A DNA stretch of 64,000 nucleotides from Bursaphelenchus xylophilus (GCA_904066235.2 CAJFCV020000004.1:10540001-10604000), one strand, 5' to 3'. Positions 21,001-31,935 are shown, numbered from the stretch's first letter. Notes: a model not told the origin generated them from the sequence alone. Translations and numbers: made by a program.

Positions 21001-22160
21001 TCACTTACGGTTTTAGCGGAGCTTTGTAAAGAGATTGTTTACGGGAAAGCTGACAAAATGCGACGCGAAGATTTTATAAAAAAAATCTTTAGTTCCTGTC
21101 GCACCGCGTGCAATGATTATCGAACGTACACTGGAGGCAATAGAGACCTGCTTCAAAAGGTCGTGACGACCTCAGTTTGCACTTTAAAAACTTTTTATTT
21201 CATAGAAAAAAATTAATGTCGTTTAAAAATACATATTCCAAGAACGAAGTCTCTACGCCACCGCTGCCAGAAGTTATAGGCGCCGACTTTCTTTCACGTT
21301 TCTTGAAAGACCCTGTAAATATACACAAGGCCGGCCAAAAAGTCTCAAAGCTTGAAGGTCATCAAACCGTCTGACCCCATGCACTTCCTCTTTTAAAGCT
21401 GCGTTGAACCGTATGTTTAAACAACTGCTCTAGCTGTCTTACAGTTGGATGTACCAACATTTTTTAGCGATTTCTTTGTCTTCAAAAAGTGTCGAAATTT
21501 TTAAGAGAGGTGTTTCAATACCCGTTAGCGAATTAGATTGTAAAATTTCTTTCATTAAGCCCTTGCCGAAACGGATTTGCATAATACCCCAAAATTTCGT
21601 AGTCCATAAAAATTCTCGGAATCTAATTATCCTCTTTGTCCTCCATAACCTTGCATTTGTAATAATTTACAATTTAAGACCCTTCCGTTTATCCCCCGTT
21701 GTTTTCGGTGTATCAATTATGAACAGACGGCTCAAATGTATATCATCTCCCCACGATATACATTTATAGAGGACTTAATTTGCAAGTTAGCGGGATGTAA
21801 AATTTTTGCTAATAGGATTTAGAGGCTTCCACCTTTGAGACTAAAAGCGTTTTTTAATTAGTGGTTTGCGTACGCTCAAATCCCGATGTTTGTAAAAACG
21901 AATAAAGATGGGGTGGGATTGGCTGACGTATTCACGGTAGGTTAGGTGTCGAACTTTGGTCCACCGACCTTGACGTGAATGCCTTGTGGACTACGGTAGA
22001 AACGGACTAAAATAAATGGATGAAAAGGTTAAGCTGTGTTCCGAGATCTGGAAGACACGCCGTAGGGAACAAACAGGAAATGAAGAAGGGCTTACATACG
22101 TTAAATTTGGCAGGTACATATGATAAAAGAACGAAATATTTAGTTAATCGAGTCAAGAAG
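18045..22160. other. gene-free, repeat-poor stretch
   Basis: I find no gene, no tRNA and no copy of families A-D in these 4 kb, unlike the rest of the window. Open frames of 106 and 110 codons at 21449-21769 and 20884-21216 are unlike any family I know; the latter begins with GTG. A short frame starting at 21216 overlaps the preceding stop by one base, which looks accidental. Around 20578-20645 GGGGATTG occurs twice about 35 bp apart, each followed by TACTA-like sequence. Confidence 0.45.
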
Positions 22161-22168
22161 GAAGACAA

Positions 22169-22232
22169 AAGGCTTCTAGTCCTTCCGGATGGTCGCCGGA
22201 CTGTTTTTTGGCGTTTGCACTGTGCGAAAAAA
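22169..22232. mobile_element. family D half copy
   Basis: CCTTCCGGATGGTCGCCGGACTG followed by GCGTTTGCACTGTGCGAAAAA, the left half of the family D palindrome; the right half is absent. Confidence 0.6.
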
Positions 22233-22566
22233 CGTCTATGCTTCCCTCCCTTCTTCTCGGAGCCATCAAACGCACGCTATTTTCGGTCAGAGTGGGAGGT
22301 ATTTGGCGGTATTCCGGGTACTTGGGAAACGCTCCTGGCTACGGTATTCCATCTCGAACGCATTCAGTAGAGGAGAACCGAAAGGTTATTGAAGAATAGC
22401 ATCTTTTGTCGGGTCTCCTGTCTTCACATGCTTTCTGGAAAAGCTCGAGATGAAACCTTTGGGGAGTCATTTTTGATTTGCTCAAAAACGATGAGAAAAA
22501 TCGGACAGCCTCAATTCGTGACACCTTAAAATTAGCGCAGAAACTCGAGCTACTTCCATGTATCGA

Positions 22567-22823
22567 TACAGTCGGGTCTTGATCCAGTGGCAAGAAACGT
22601 ACCATTTTACATCCGGGAAGTATCAAAAATGTGGCAAAATGCTTCCCTCTCCAGGCAAAAAAACTCTGATTTCAATGGCGTGCCCACTCGTTTTGTGATG
22701 GAAAGGGCGCGCCCTTCGAAACGAAGTTTTTTCACTTGGAGAGGGAAGCATTTTGCCCCATTTTTTATACTTCCTGGATGCAAAATGGTAGGTGTTTGCC
22801 ACTGGATCAGGTCCCTCACTGTA
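22567..22823. mobile_element. family B foldback MITE
   Basis: From ACAGTCGGGTCTTGATCC to GATCAGGTCCCTCACTGTA with TA flanks. The centre has GCGTGCCCAC and GGGCGCGCCC either side of the symmetry axis. Confidence 0.9.
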
Positions 22824-24069
22824 CTTGTTTTTGGCGAACGCTTCTTGCGGCAAAATTAATAAGATTCTCCATTAAACATGAGTTTCGCAACCCGCGCTTT
22901 GCCAGCGAGGCACTTGATCCTCCCACAGGATCATCCGCTGTTGTAGAAATCCGACTGTAAGAGGCTTGTTTTGGAATTATCGAGATAAGAAGTGTGTTTT
23001 CTGTGTTCCTGTTTTCAATTCCGATTATTCGGTTCCGGAAACAACATTCATCCTTTGTCTTATATCCTTTTCGGCGTTCCGCGGAATCCGTGCGTTCGAC
23101 GCAATAATACTGTAAACAGGTCCCTTCAGATTATCCTTGAATAGTTCCTCCAACCACACACATTGTTACCTCATCGGCTTTGGGACGCGTTAAGTCGTCC
23201 TTCTTTGGTCTTACCAATTCCTGAACTATTGACAAACATAGCTTATCTTCGGCACATGTGAATACCGATTATCTCCCGGTACAGTAGGCTTGTCTTTATC
23301 CTTCATGCCTTGCTCTAGCGTAGAGCCACAAACTTTCGTTAGAAGTGGGTTTTTCTTCAACAACGTAGGCAAGTCTTTGTTCTCCACTTCCAAACAAAAC
23401 GGCATAAATCTTCGTAGAATCTGCCTTATTTGTCGGATTAGGTGCAAAGATATTGCACTTGAGGACCTTCTTCATCATCATCCTTCTCTCGGGGATAATG
23501 TTTACATCAGATTTACGGGTCTAAAAAGCCAAAATGAAATTACATGGAGGACCAGAGCAAAACTGGATTTACATCAACATCAGAGATTTACATTCAACCG
23601 TGTAATCTTTAGCTTTTTCTCCCGTCATGACACCGGACGGTGCGTAAAAATGACATAATGAAAAATATTGACACTCTCCGAAGTCCAAACAAGTCGTCAC
23701 AATGAATGTGGGTAGGATACGGGCCACGAATATGGTACCGGTGTTTATCAAAATGTAGGCTTATGGCGGTTTAGACCACGGAGACAAAGAAGGATCCTAA
23801 CTAAGGGAGAAAGAAACAGCAATGTTTTGATTCCGCTGTGGTAGATTATAGCTGAAAACTGGATCATCTTCCAAGAACTTCCGGCTTATGATGAAATTTG
23901 CTAGGAACGTTTCTGAACGGGGTAAAATTTTCCCTCATTGTTTTGCATTAGATCAACTTAGGCGATGTTTTAATTAAGGCCTGAATATTTGTAACGAGCA
24001 GTTTTCTGACATGACCAATACATTGCGATATTCGTAGAACTTATTCATAGACACCGGAAAGTCGTTTTA
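22824..24069. other. intergenic stretch without recognised feature
   Basis: No dispersed repeat. A 122-codon open frame on plus (23290-23658) and shorter frames on minus overlap each other, lack splice signals and resemble no family I know. Confidence 0.45.
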
Positions 24070-24224
24070 ACAGTCTGTCTGGAAAATAATGAGCACCATG
24101 TCGCTGAGCCGGTAGCTTCGTTGAAGTGAAAAACAATTTGATTTTGCCGCGACACAATTGATTTTCTCGGCGGCGATACGATTTTCAATGCGGCAGAGTG
24201 CTCATTATTCTCCCGACAGAGTGA
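24070..24224. mobile_element. family A MITE copy
   Basis: CAGTCTGTCTGGAAAATAATG at left, CTCCCGACAGAGTG at right; both ends carry point changes, so this is an older copy. Confidence 0.82.
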
Positions 24225-24867
24225 AAATGTTGCAAAAAATTTGTGTTCTGTAAAAGATACAAGTGTCCTGGCCCTTTTCTGTACTGCGCAAGCCAGAAAA
24301 AAACCTTTTATGACTCCGGAAAACACAGTAACTTTTTGGCCCTATTTTTTCTCAACCGTTAACCACATGTGTTTACCTCACCCCTGGCTAATCTTACAAT
24401 ATTATTACTATTTTTTAAACCGCAAATCCCGGCTATATCGAGTTAATCTGCAATTAGTTTCGAATGCGTACAAAACTGCCAAGTTATTCGTCCAATTAAT
24501 AACTTTTCATACGCTTTTGCCATGTTAATCCAACTCGAGGTTGGAAAAGAAATAATTTCGTGGAAATCCCCGGAAGCCATTAATCGAATATTACGGCTAA
24601 TTTTTCTAATTTTACAATCCCTAATCAGCGCTCAAAGAAGGATCCCCGCGGATTTTGAAGGGGAAGAATTGCCAGGATTATGGGGTAAAAGGGAGCACCG
24701 TAACGGCGTGTGATTCACAGTGACCGGAAGACGGGATTTCTTTGTAGGAAGTGGATGTGTACTTATATCTTGCTAATCCGAAGGACGTTTAAATTCTAAA
24801 ATACTGTAATTTTGTTCGGCTCGTTTTCAAAATGGAATAAATTCTGATCAAATTTAATGGCATAGGT

Positions 24868-25182
24868 GGAATGAAGCCAAGATATTCAACGATCTTTGCG
24901 GCCGAGAGAGAACACGGAAAGCGGGGATCGGTCAGTGAGAAAAACAGTTTTTGACCGTATCTTTGCGAGTTTCTCATGGGAAAAAATGTTTTTTTTTTGT
25001 GGAAACATTATGCTCTACGGTAGAAATAAGCAGCAAAAGATGTGGCACGTTGTTTTCAAATTTCGACCTAAAAATCTTGGTCGTTTCTGTAACCTGTGAG
25101 CTTGGCATCTCGCATATTTCTTTAAAAAAATTTCTCGAAAGCTATGCCAAGCTTTCTCAGAATCTGAGCGTCACAGTGTAGG
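24868..25182. mobile_element. family C element lacking its left end
   Basis: Begins inside the element (GCCAAGATATTCAACGATC) and runs to CTGAGCGTCACAGTG, including GCGGCCGAGAGAG and GGAAACATTATGCTCTACGG. Confidence 0.7.
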
Positions 25183-25216
25183 TCTGTGAGCGATTCGTAA
25201 TTTTTTATAGAAAATA

Positions 25217-25475
25217 GAGTGGGGGACCTGATACAGTGGCAAAAAACGCACCATTCTGCATCCAGGAAGCATCAAAAAATGTGCCAAAATACCTCCCAAT
25301 CCAAGTGAAATAACTCAGATTTCAAAAGCGCGGCCGCTCTTTTTGTGAGGAATAAAGAGCGCGCCCTTCAAAACGAAGTTTTTTCGCTTGGAGAGGGGAG
25401 TATTTTGCCGCATTTTTGAGACTTCCCGGGTGCAAAATGGTACGTTTTTGCCAATGGATCAGGTCCGCCACTGTA
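25217..25475. mobile_element. family B foldback MITE
   Basis: Starts GTGGGGGACCTGATACAG and ends GATCAGGTCCGCCACTGTA. Arms run through TCCAGGAAGCATCAAAAA and its inverse. Confidence 0.9.
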
Positions 25476-26578
25476 CATAAAAGTACTGCCTTTGCCCTCC
25501 GATTGCTACATGATCATTCAATTCCTCTTCACACCGTGATTGTGGTTGGTTCTTTCCACTATTACGCGGTAAAAGAGTGTTATTTCATCACAAAAAACGG
25601 CTTGAATGGCTTCTCAAACGGTTGAATATCCTGCACATTACAGCCAATATAATAATTAATCGTAATACTGGCTGTAGATTTCCCCTTAGCCAATGAAGTT
25701 TACTTCCATCCATTGCTCCTTTGACAGCTGAACCACAAACTTGTTGTTACCCAAGAATTTCATTATTGTTGTTCATCTTGAAGCTTGTTATTTCGTGACT
25801 TGACACATCAGACAGCCTATTTTGGCATTTTGTATTAGATTCTCTGCTAATACAAACCCCCAGACGAAGTCTCAAAGTCTTCGTTGCCGCTGTCTTAGGG
25901 GCCTTCTCTAGGAAATGACTCGATTATCCGTGGATTTTGTGACAAATGTCCAATTAAAAACGTCTCCCCAGCAGGAATATTGTCTTAACCGGTTAATTGT
26001 TACTGGTCGAAGACCTGCTTAATTTCCTTAATTGCAATGCTCTTCCAAAACGGCTCAGAGATTATGGTTATATCTGGATCTTAATTCGATTTCCCGTCCA
26101 TGTCTGGCCCTAACTTCCCCAAAATTATGATGACATTTTAATGAGAGGTGTTCGTATGTTGCGGAGCATTCTCGATCTGCTATGTTTAAATTTATTTATC
26201 ATCCGGGGGCCCACAGAAGTCATCTAATGACTTGTTTTGGTTACGTCAACACAGTGTTGCCATAGGCGGCCGGTGGCTTTTCGCTGAATTAGGGGATAAG
26301 AGAAGCGGGCAGCTTGTTTTTCTCATCTGCAAATGTTTCTAGAACGCGGTTTCACTGAGTATTGTATTATACATGCAGTTGAGAAGCGGATGATCTCACG
26401 GAAAAGCGCAGATTCTTTAAGATCAGCCGTCATGACGGCATGTTTTTGTCAATAAATGCCTGGAAAAAATGCTGTTTTTCTTCGGCTCAAACCGTATCTT
26501 GCACGTCACTTCAGTCAAGTTGAAGCCAATTCTTGACCAAGATTTAATCAATGTGGTGGTCGAGGAGGTTTTTCTTAT
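25476..26578. other. intergenic stretch without recognised feature
   Basis: No repeat family and no credible exon seen between two family B copies. Confidence 0.45.
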
Positions 26579-26817
26579 ACAGTGATGGACTCGATCCAGT
26601 GACAAAAGATGTACCATTTTTCACCCGGGAGGCATCAAAAATGTGGCAAAATGCATCCCTCTCCAAGCGAAAAAACCTCGTTTTGAAAGGCTCCCTCACA
26701 AAAAAAGCGCGCTTTTGAAATCGGAGCTTTTTCACTTAAAGCATTTTGACACATTTTTGATGCTTCCCGGATGCAAAATGGTACGTTTTTTGCCGCTGGA
26801 TCAGGTCCACCACTGTG
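26579..26817. mobile_element. family B foldback MITE
   Basis: ACAGTGATGGACTCGATCC to GGATCAGGTCCACCACTGT. The right arm has lost about 15 bp next to the centre. Confidence 0.88.
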
Positions 26818-26879
26818 CTTTGTTGGAGATGGAACACTTTTGAGGTTATATAAATATAATATAATATTATAACTTTTGT

Positions 26880-27055
26880 AGAGTGACGGATCAGATGCAG
26901 TAGCAAAAAATGTCTATTTTTCATTCGGGAAGTATCAAAAACGCAGCAAAATAACTCCCTTTCCAACTTGAAGAAGGAGGTATTTTGCTGCGTTTTTGAT
27001 ACTTCCCGGATGCAAAATGGCATAATTTTTTGCCATTGGATCAGGTCCGCAATTG
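26880..27055. mobile_element. family B internal-deletion copy
   Basis: About 175 bp. The outer arms are normal (GATCAGATGCAGTAGC / GCCATTGGATCAGGTC), but the GCGCGCCC-rich centre is gone, so the arms meet at CCAACTTGAAGAAGG. Confidence 0.85.
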
Positions 27056-27599
27056 TTTTGATTCGACTAGATTCGCAGAGCACACTGGCTCATTATGTCT
27101 TTTTTGCTATGCAGTTTGTGTTCTATGATCTACCATTCCCAAATGCCACCATATCAATCGCATTAAGCGCATTTTTTAACACACTCACTCTAATCTAAGC
27201 CGGCTCACAGCCTCCTGAGTAATTAAAGCCGAGCGCTTGCCATCTGTTTTGCAAGTACACAAAGATATGGTACAATCATCGACCGAGCAGGCCGTCTTGT
27301 AAACAATGCCACTCTCCAAATGACTTGACCGGCCTTTGGGTATTTACCCAACCTTGTCCAATGACCTCGTGCACGTGCAGGCGAGTGCGAAATATTTTAT
27401 GAGGGAGTTGGAATACAAAAGATTAGAGGAAAGGGTAAGAGGTGGGAGTAGAGATGTACAAAGCGATAATGGGCGAGGTTGAATACAAAATCGCTGGAAA
27501 TGGGCTTTGTCCTCGCTTGAAGCCGGTTTTTGGAGTTAACTTTTTCAGTAGCGGACTTGGCCCAGATGTCTTCAAGGTTCCTTCAATAGATTCCTTTCT
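27056..27599. other. intergenic stretch without recognised feature
   Basis: An open frame at 27442-27693 overlaps the 3' end of the tentative minus-strand gene below; neither has outside support. Nothing else seen. Confidence 0.4.
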
Positions 27600-29106
27600 T
27601 CAAAAACGGTATGTACGTATTTTGCTTGAAGACGCGGCCTGTTCTCTGGATTTTCGAATTTCATGCGGTTTTGCTTATAAACTGCATGTATAGGTCTGTC
27701 GGGAAAGTGACGAGCATAATATGGTTGCTCCTATCGCGTCGCTGAAGGCTCTAGAGTTTCTTGAGCCATTGCTGAACCTTGGTTTAGCTCTATTCAAAAT
27801 TTATGACCTACCCACCCGTTTACCTGACTTTTTTCACATTCTCAATCTCTTGATGACGTCCAAATCCCTGGTCATTATTAAATACCGGCTCAAAGACACT
27901 ATAGCCAGGGATTTTTGCGTTCGAAGCGTCGCTTCTTTGTCTGACTAACAGATTTACCCCATAACCGGCCATTCTTCCGCCAAATATTTCCTTGTTATGC
28001 ATGTGGGATGATGACTAATCTGTTTTTGAGATTAAAATTCCTTGCACTTGTCTCCAGGCCGAACTTTTTGATGCCTATATTTTATTTATCGTTTGTCGTG
28101 TTTTTCGTCTGCAGAAATGCTGCGCTTATGGTTGCCGCGCCAAGTTTTTCGTGGAGGATTTGGCAGTATTTTTTGATGAATTAGTCTTTTTTTTGGTTGT
28201 TAATAAAAGCGGAGGACCATGATGAGTGATGCTATATTTGTCATGCAGTGATGATCGCGGTTAAGTGAGGTTTTTGAGCTTTACTGCAGGGGCGTAGCTG
28301 ACCAAACATTCTAATATCAGTCTGTCGGGAAAATAGTGGCGGGTCGTCGCAGCATAATGTCTCGTCTCGTTGCAAAAGTGGCTCAGTCATGCACCTAAAT
28401 TTCCAGCTGCGGCTAGCCCTTTGCAAAGAGGGCTAGCCGCCAATGGGCGATTCCAGGGCTTGACGATCCGCCGTTATTTTCCTAGCAGACTGATACGGAG
28501 GAAATGCGACGCTCAGATTTCCTTTAATTTTCCACACACGCAACGCATAGACCGCATATCAATTTGTCAAAGTCTCATAATGCCCTTTGCAGGGACGGCC
28601 GAGATATATAAGATATATCTTGGTACCCTCTTACCATGTTTTCCTACCCAGAAGGCATCCCACGTTAAAAAAAAGGGAAAAACAAGGAATCTCGGATCAT
28701 TGATTTTTGACGAAATGTCGCCGAATTATCGAGTGACAAACTTTCCGAGAGAAAAATTTTTTCTCGAGAAAAATGTTTTTCGAAGAGAAAAATTCTTTCG
28801 AACTTGATAATATTGGCACTTCACTTTCGAACTCGATAGTTTCGTGGCACTTCGCAAAAAATCGATGATCCGTGATTCCTTGTTTTTTCACTTTTCTGAG
28901 AGACTTTTTTTGACGTGCACATCCTTATCCTCTCCCCCTAAATACGGCCCTTTTTTACAACGGTGAAAAAAGACTGTTCCAATCCATATTCCAAGGTATT
29001 TCGGAGATCTTTCAGTGACACTTACACGCATTGCCAAAAACAATCTCAACATGACAACACCGTTACTGTTACTGTTACGATTTATTCCGTCTGGATCCGC
29101 TTTCAT
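27600..29106 (-). CDS. tentative three-exon small gene, unrecognised 105-aa product
   Basis: Model from splice sites only: exons 29106-29026 (ATG, donor GTAAGT), 28014-27824 (acceptor GATTAG, donor GTAAAC) and 27645-27600 (acceptor ATCCAG, stop TGA). Phases agree at both junctions. The middle exon has protein-like composition (MHNKEIFGGRMAGYGVNLL, SVFEPVFNNDQGFGRHQEI). Introns hold family A sequence, as in confirmed genes here. No domain, signal peptide or membrane segment is recognised. The first exon is the weakest part, since three AACAGT-type repeats make it look low-complexity. Confidence 0.3.
27692..27752. mobile_element. family A fragment
   Basis: GTCTGTCGGGAAAGTGACGAGC is followed directly by the inner TCGCGTCGCTGAAG block; the rest is missing. 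Confidence 0.65.
28210..28314 (+). repeat. family F direct repeat, copy 1
   Basis: From GATGAGTGATGCTATATTTG through GTTAAGTGAGGTTTTTGAGC to GGGGCGTAGCTGACCAAACA. About 90% identical by eye to 30022-30123, and like that copy it ends exactly where a family A left end begins. Confidence 0.85.
28315..28495. mobile_element. family A variant with GGCGGGTCGTCGC interior
   Basis: TATCAGTCTGTCGGGAAAATA then GTGGCGGGTCGTCGCAGC, ending CCTAGCAGACTGATA. The centre is a 32-bp hairpin, GCGGCTAGCCCT and its inverse. Related fragments are at 7107, 54438, 55045 and 58660, so this is a separate subfamily sharing only the ends with the main family. Confidence 0.8.
28497..28625. mobile_element. family C left-end fragment
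   Basis: AAATGCGACGCTCAGATTTCC through ACGGCCGAGATATATAAG; truncated after about 130 bp. It abuts the family A variant on its left. Confidence 0.6.
28660..28915. repeat. foldback repeat with AAAACAAGGAATC arms
   Basis: Arms at about 28672-28735 and 28840-28905 are inverted copies (ACAAGGAATCTCGGATCATT against GATGATCCGTGATTCCTTGT). The loop holds GAGAAAAATTTTTT and CTCGAGAAAAATGTTTTTCG. Not one of families A-D. Confidence 0.7.
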
Positions 29107-29704
29107 TTTTTATTTATGGCTGTGACGCCTTCCTCTGCGTATGCGAAAAATGTAGACTTAGTTTTGGAGCGACAACAATGTTCTAAAGTAGGGGACCTGA
29201 CCGGCTCGGGAGCTTCCATCAACAGATTAGTTTATTTTTGAGCCGTCTACGGGGCTGATGAGCGCCTTTGGTTTGTCATAAACCGGGAATGGGTTGCAAG
29301 TAAGCGGATCAAGAACTGAAAGTTTCGGAATGTTTTCCGAGCGTCTTATTAGGATACTGTTGTTCGTGTGGAAATGGAAATGGATTCGCGGGATTATGGA
29401 ACCTTCGCTCAGAGAAAAATAGTCTGAAGAGGGTTAGTCGGGAAGGTGGATGGCTGTTTTTTTTTTCTAGTCCTGTCTAAGGGCCGATTTAACTTTTTTG
29501 TCAAATCGGGTTCTCCAGGTGTTGAGGCTGCTCAATAAATTTTCAGGAAAGCAAGAAAACTGGAACGGTCTAAAAATCTGTTGATTTGCCGGTTGAGGTG
29601 AATAACTGTAGGCAGCATCGGACAGCAAGAAAAGAAATGTGGGTGTTTTCCGGGGAAATTCACAAGAGATACTCCAATTTTTTTCAATTTTAATTTGTTG
29701 CAGA
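29107..29704. other. intergenic stretch without recognised feature
   Basis: No repeat family or credible exon; an antisense frame at 29467-29799 has no splice context and runs into family D. Confidence 0.45.
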
Positions 29705-29896
29705 CTGGTCCTTCCGGAAAGTCGCCGGACTGATTTTTGACGCTTGTACTGTGCCAAAAAAGTCAGGGTGTGAGCGACAGCCGACAAGGCCTTTTGCACG
29801 GTGCAAACAGCAAGAAATTGCTCAGAGCAAAGAAAAACATTGTTTTATAACGGTAAGTGTCGCCGATTTCAGTCAGGCGACTTTCCAGAAGGCCTA
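29705..29896. mobile_element. family D palindromic element
   Basis: Ends are inverted: CCTTCCGGAAAGTCGCCGGA at left, AGGCGACTTTCCAGAAGG at right. The interior contains TGCACGGTGCAAAC. About 190 bp. Confidence 0.75.
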
Positions 29897-30021
29897 TGTC
29901 ACAAAAAACCAAGAAATTTTTGACACCCAATGATTTTGAAAAAAAGGTGTTCTTTTCATAAAGTAGATGGCATTATTTTACATTTGCACAGTGCATTTTG
30001 AATTTTTCCCACGCTTGTGGA

Positions 30022-30123
30022 GGGCCCTGATGAGTGACGGTATATTTATCGTGCAGTGATGATCACGGTTAAGTGAGGTTTTTGAGCTTTAATGCAGGGG
30101 CGTAGCTGACCGAACACTCTAAT
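30022..30123 (+). repeat. family F direct repeat, copy 2
   Basis: GATGAGTGACGGTATATTTA through GTTAAGTGAGGTTTTTGAGC to GGGGCGTAGCTGACCGAACA, then a family A left end at 30124. See copy 1 at 28210. Confidence 0.85.
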
Positions 30124-30291
30124 ATCAGTCTGTCGGGAGAATACAGCCACTGGATGGCGGACCTGATCCAGTGGCAAAGAACGTACCATTTTGTATCCGA
30201 GAAGTATCAAAAATGTGGCAAAATGCTTCCCTCTCCAAGTGAAAAAACTTTGTTTTGAAGGGCGCGCCCGCTCTTTTTTTGAGGAAATGTC
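30124..30291. mobile_element. family A end interrupted by a family B half copy
   Basis: TATCAGTCTGTCGGGAGAATA is followed within about 10 bp by a family B left arm (GCGGACCTGATCCAGTGGC, 30155 on) that stops at its GGGCGCGCCC centre, where family D sequence begins. Neither element has its right end. Confidence 0.7.
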
Positions 30292-30540
30292 GCGAACGCA
30301 CAGTGCACTTTGTCTTTTCGCACAGTGCAGACGTCAAAAACAAAGCCCTTTGCACTGTGCAAACTTCTCGTGCCGACGCTGCGACTTGAAACTTGCTTTT
30401 TGTCGCAGCGATATTTTGCACAGTGCGAAAACCAAAAAAAGTGGAATGCACAGTGCGAAACCCAAAAAAACTTGGAATGCACAGTGCGAAATGGTTTTTC
30501 CGTTCTGCACGGTGCAGACGCGACCAAAATGGGCCTGCAC
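30292..30540. mobile_element. family D region dense in GCACAGTGC palindromes
   Basis: GCACAGTGC, GCACTGTGC or one-base variants such as GCACGGTGC occur at about 30298, 30320, 30352, 30417, 30438, 30448, 30479 and 30514. Several flank CGAAAACCAAAAAAA-type spacers arranged as direct repeats. Confidence 0.65.
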
Positions 30541-30552
30541 TTTCTGAATGTA

Positions 30553-30807
30553 TTAATAGTCAGATTGTCTGGAAACGAGCGCCCACTGAAGCAAAACGCT
30601 TTGCCCTATCATGCCTTTTCCTTCCCAATTCTCGGCATTCTTTGACAGAGCGGAGAACTTGTTCGCCGGAAGCTGCATCCTGACAACATGTTTACCATAC
30701 AAAACACGTCGTGCGAAAAATGAAAAGGGCCCGCGGTTCCCGGCAACACCGCCTTCCAAAAAAGTCGGTACGCCGTAAGCCATGTGTCGTAATACCGTAT
30801 TATCCAT
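30553..30807 (-). CDS. possible 84-aa protein, unrecognised
   Basis: A true ATG at 30807 in good context (AAACATGG) opens 84 codons clear of any repeat family. The product is basic (FFARRVLYGKHVVRMQLPAN) with no signal peptide or membrane helix, and ends at TAA without a splice donor. I do not recognise it. The opposite strand is not open over the same span. It may be chance. Confidence 0.25.
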   Translation of the reverse strand: MDNTVLRHMAYGVPTFLEGGVAGNRGPFSFFARRVLYGKHVVRMQLPANKFSALSKNAENWEGKGMIGQSVLLQWALVSRQSDY

Positions 30808-30999
30808 GTTTACATTCCTCCCCGTGTGCGATTTACATATATTTACATTGAGCGGCCGAATGGGGCCGCCCCTTTCACGAAGGGATTATTTCGGATTAAT
30901 GGATTGGATGACTTGGATGATTCCGCCGGCCTCTCGAGCATGTGTGTTGTATTTTTCGTTGTGAAAGGTGGGGCTAGCGGGTGTGTCTTTCATCCAAGA

Positions 31000-31145
31000 T
31001 ATCAGTCTGTTGAGGAAGTAATGGCCGAAATGTCGCATCGCCGTCGGGGAAATGAATTGTGTCGCGGCAAAATCAATTTGCTTTTCATTTTTAGCAATAA
31101 GATCGGCGAAGTGACATTCCTCACTATTTTCCCGACAGACTGGTA
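31000..31145. mobile_element. family A MITE copy
   Basis: TATCAGTCTGTTGAGGAAGTA at left (diverged) and TTTTCCCGACAGACTGGTA at right. Confidence 0.82.
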
Positions 31146-31701
31146 GGATTTTTTGAAGATTTTTTTAACCTTTTTCGAGGGTATTTCGGATACTTTTTGC
31201 AAGATATTATATATGGTTCATACTCCAACATTCTTTGGATTCATAACATTCATAATTTGACGTTTCACAGACCCAAAAAGTAGCACTAATATAATTCATG
31301 GGCATGCTTAACTGCCCTCCTCTTCCTGGTCCACATAATGACCTGTTTCCCGGAATTGCATTGCCTTTGGAGCCATTGTTTTCGACCCTCTCCAAACTCG
31401 GTCTTAATTAGCCCGCATTCTCCAACTGTTTTTCCCCGCACCTGTAGCGCAATGTAGTGGATTTCCCAACACTTTGTTTTGCATATGTTCTAATTGGATA
31501 TGCAAAGAAAAAGGCAAATTGAATCGGGAGAAAAACGTGTGAAAGGGATGGTTGTATGTGAGTTGAGGCTCCTTCCACAAACTTCTTAATGTCTTTTGTA
31601 CAATTTTTTCGTACATTGGCGTATACAGTTGGTGGGAAACGGGGTTCTCGCGATTTTTTGGAGCTTTTCGCTACACTGAAATCAGTGGTAGAAATTTATT
31701 G
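31146..31701. other. intergenic stretch without recognised feature
   Basis: Short open frames on the minus strand (31207-31395, 31404-31616) have no splice context or similarity I recognise. No repeat family. Confidence 0.45.
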
Positions 31702-31935
31702 CTCTCAGTCTGTCGGGAAAATAATGAGCACTCTGTCGCATGGAAAATTGTATTTTGTGGCAGAAATCTTTCAGGTTTATTGCTCTCAGTCTGTCGGGAA
31801 AATAATGAGCACTCTGTCGCATGGAAAATCGCATCGAAAAAATAAATTGTGTCGCGGAAAAATCAAATTGCTTTTCACTTCAGACCGCGATCGGCTGAGC
31901 GACATTGCCCTCATTATCTTCCCGACAGACTGATA
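31702..31935. mobile_element. family A MITE with tandemly duplicated left end
   Basis: The left 60 bp, including TTTATTGCTCTCAGTCTGTC, occurs at about 31697 and again at 31778, followed by one interior and one right end (CCCGACAGACTGATA). The host flank TTTATTGCTC is part of the duplicated unit. Confidence 0.85.

Noticed and set aside
20884..21374. Two overlapping plus-strand frames with a one-base stop/start overlap, suggesting viral or bacterial DNA
   Set aside because: The first frame begins with GTG, neither resembles a known protein, and no further compact gene order surrounds them.
30207..30645. Overlapping 70-118 codon frames on both strands
   Set aside because: They are translations of family B and D palindromes, open on both strands because of the GCACTGTGC repeats.
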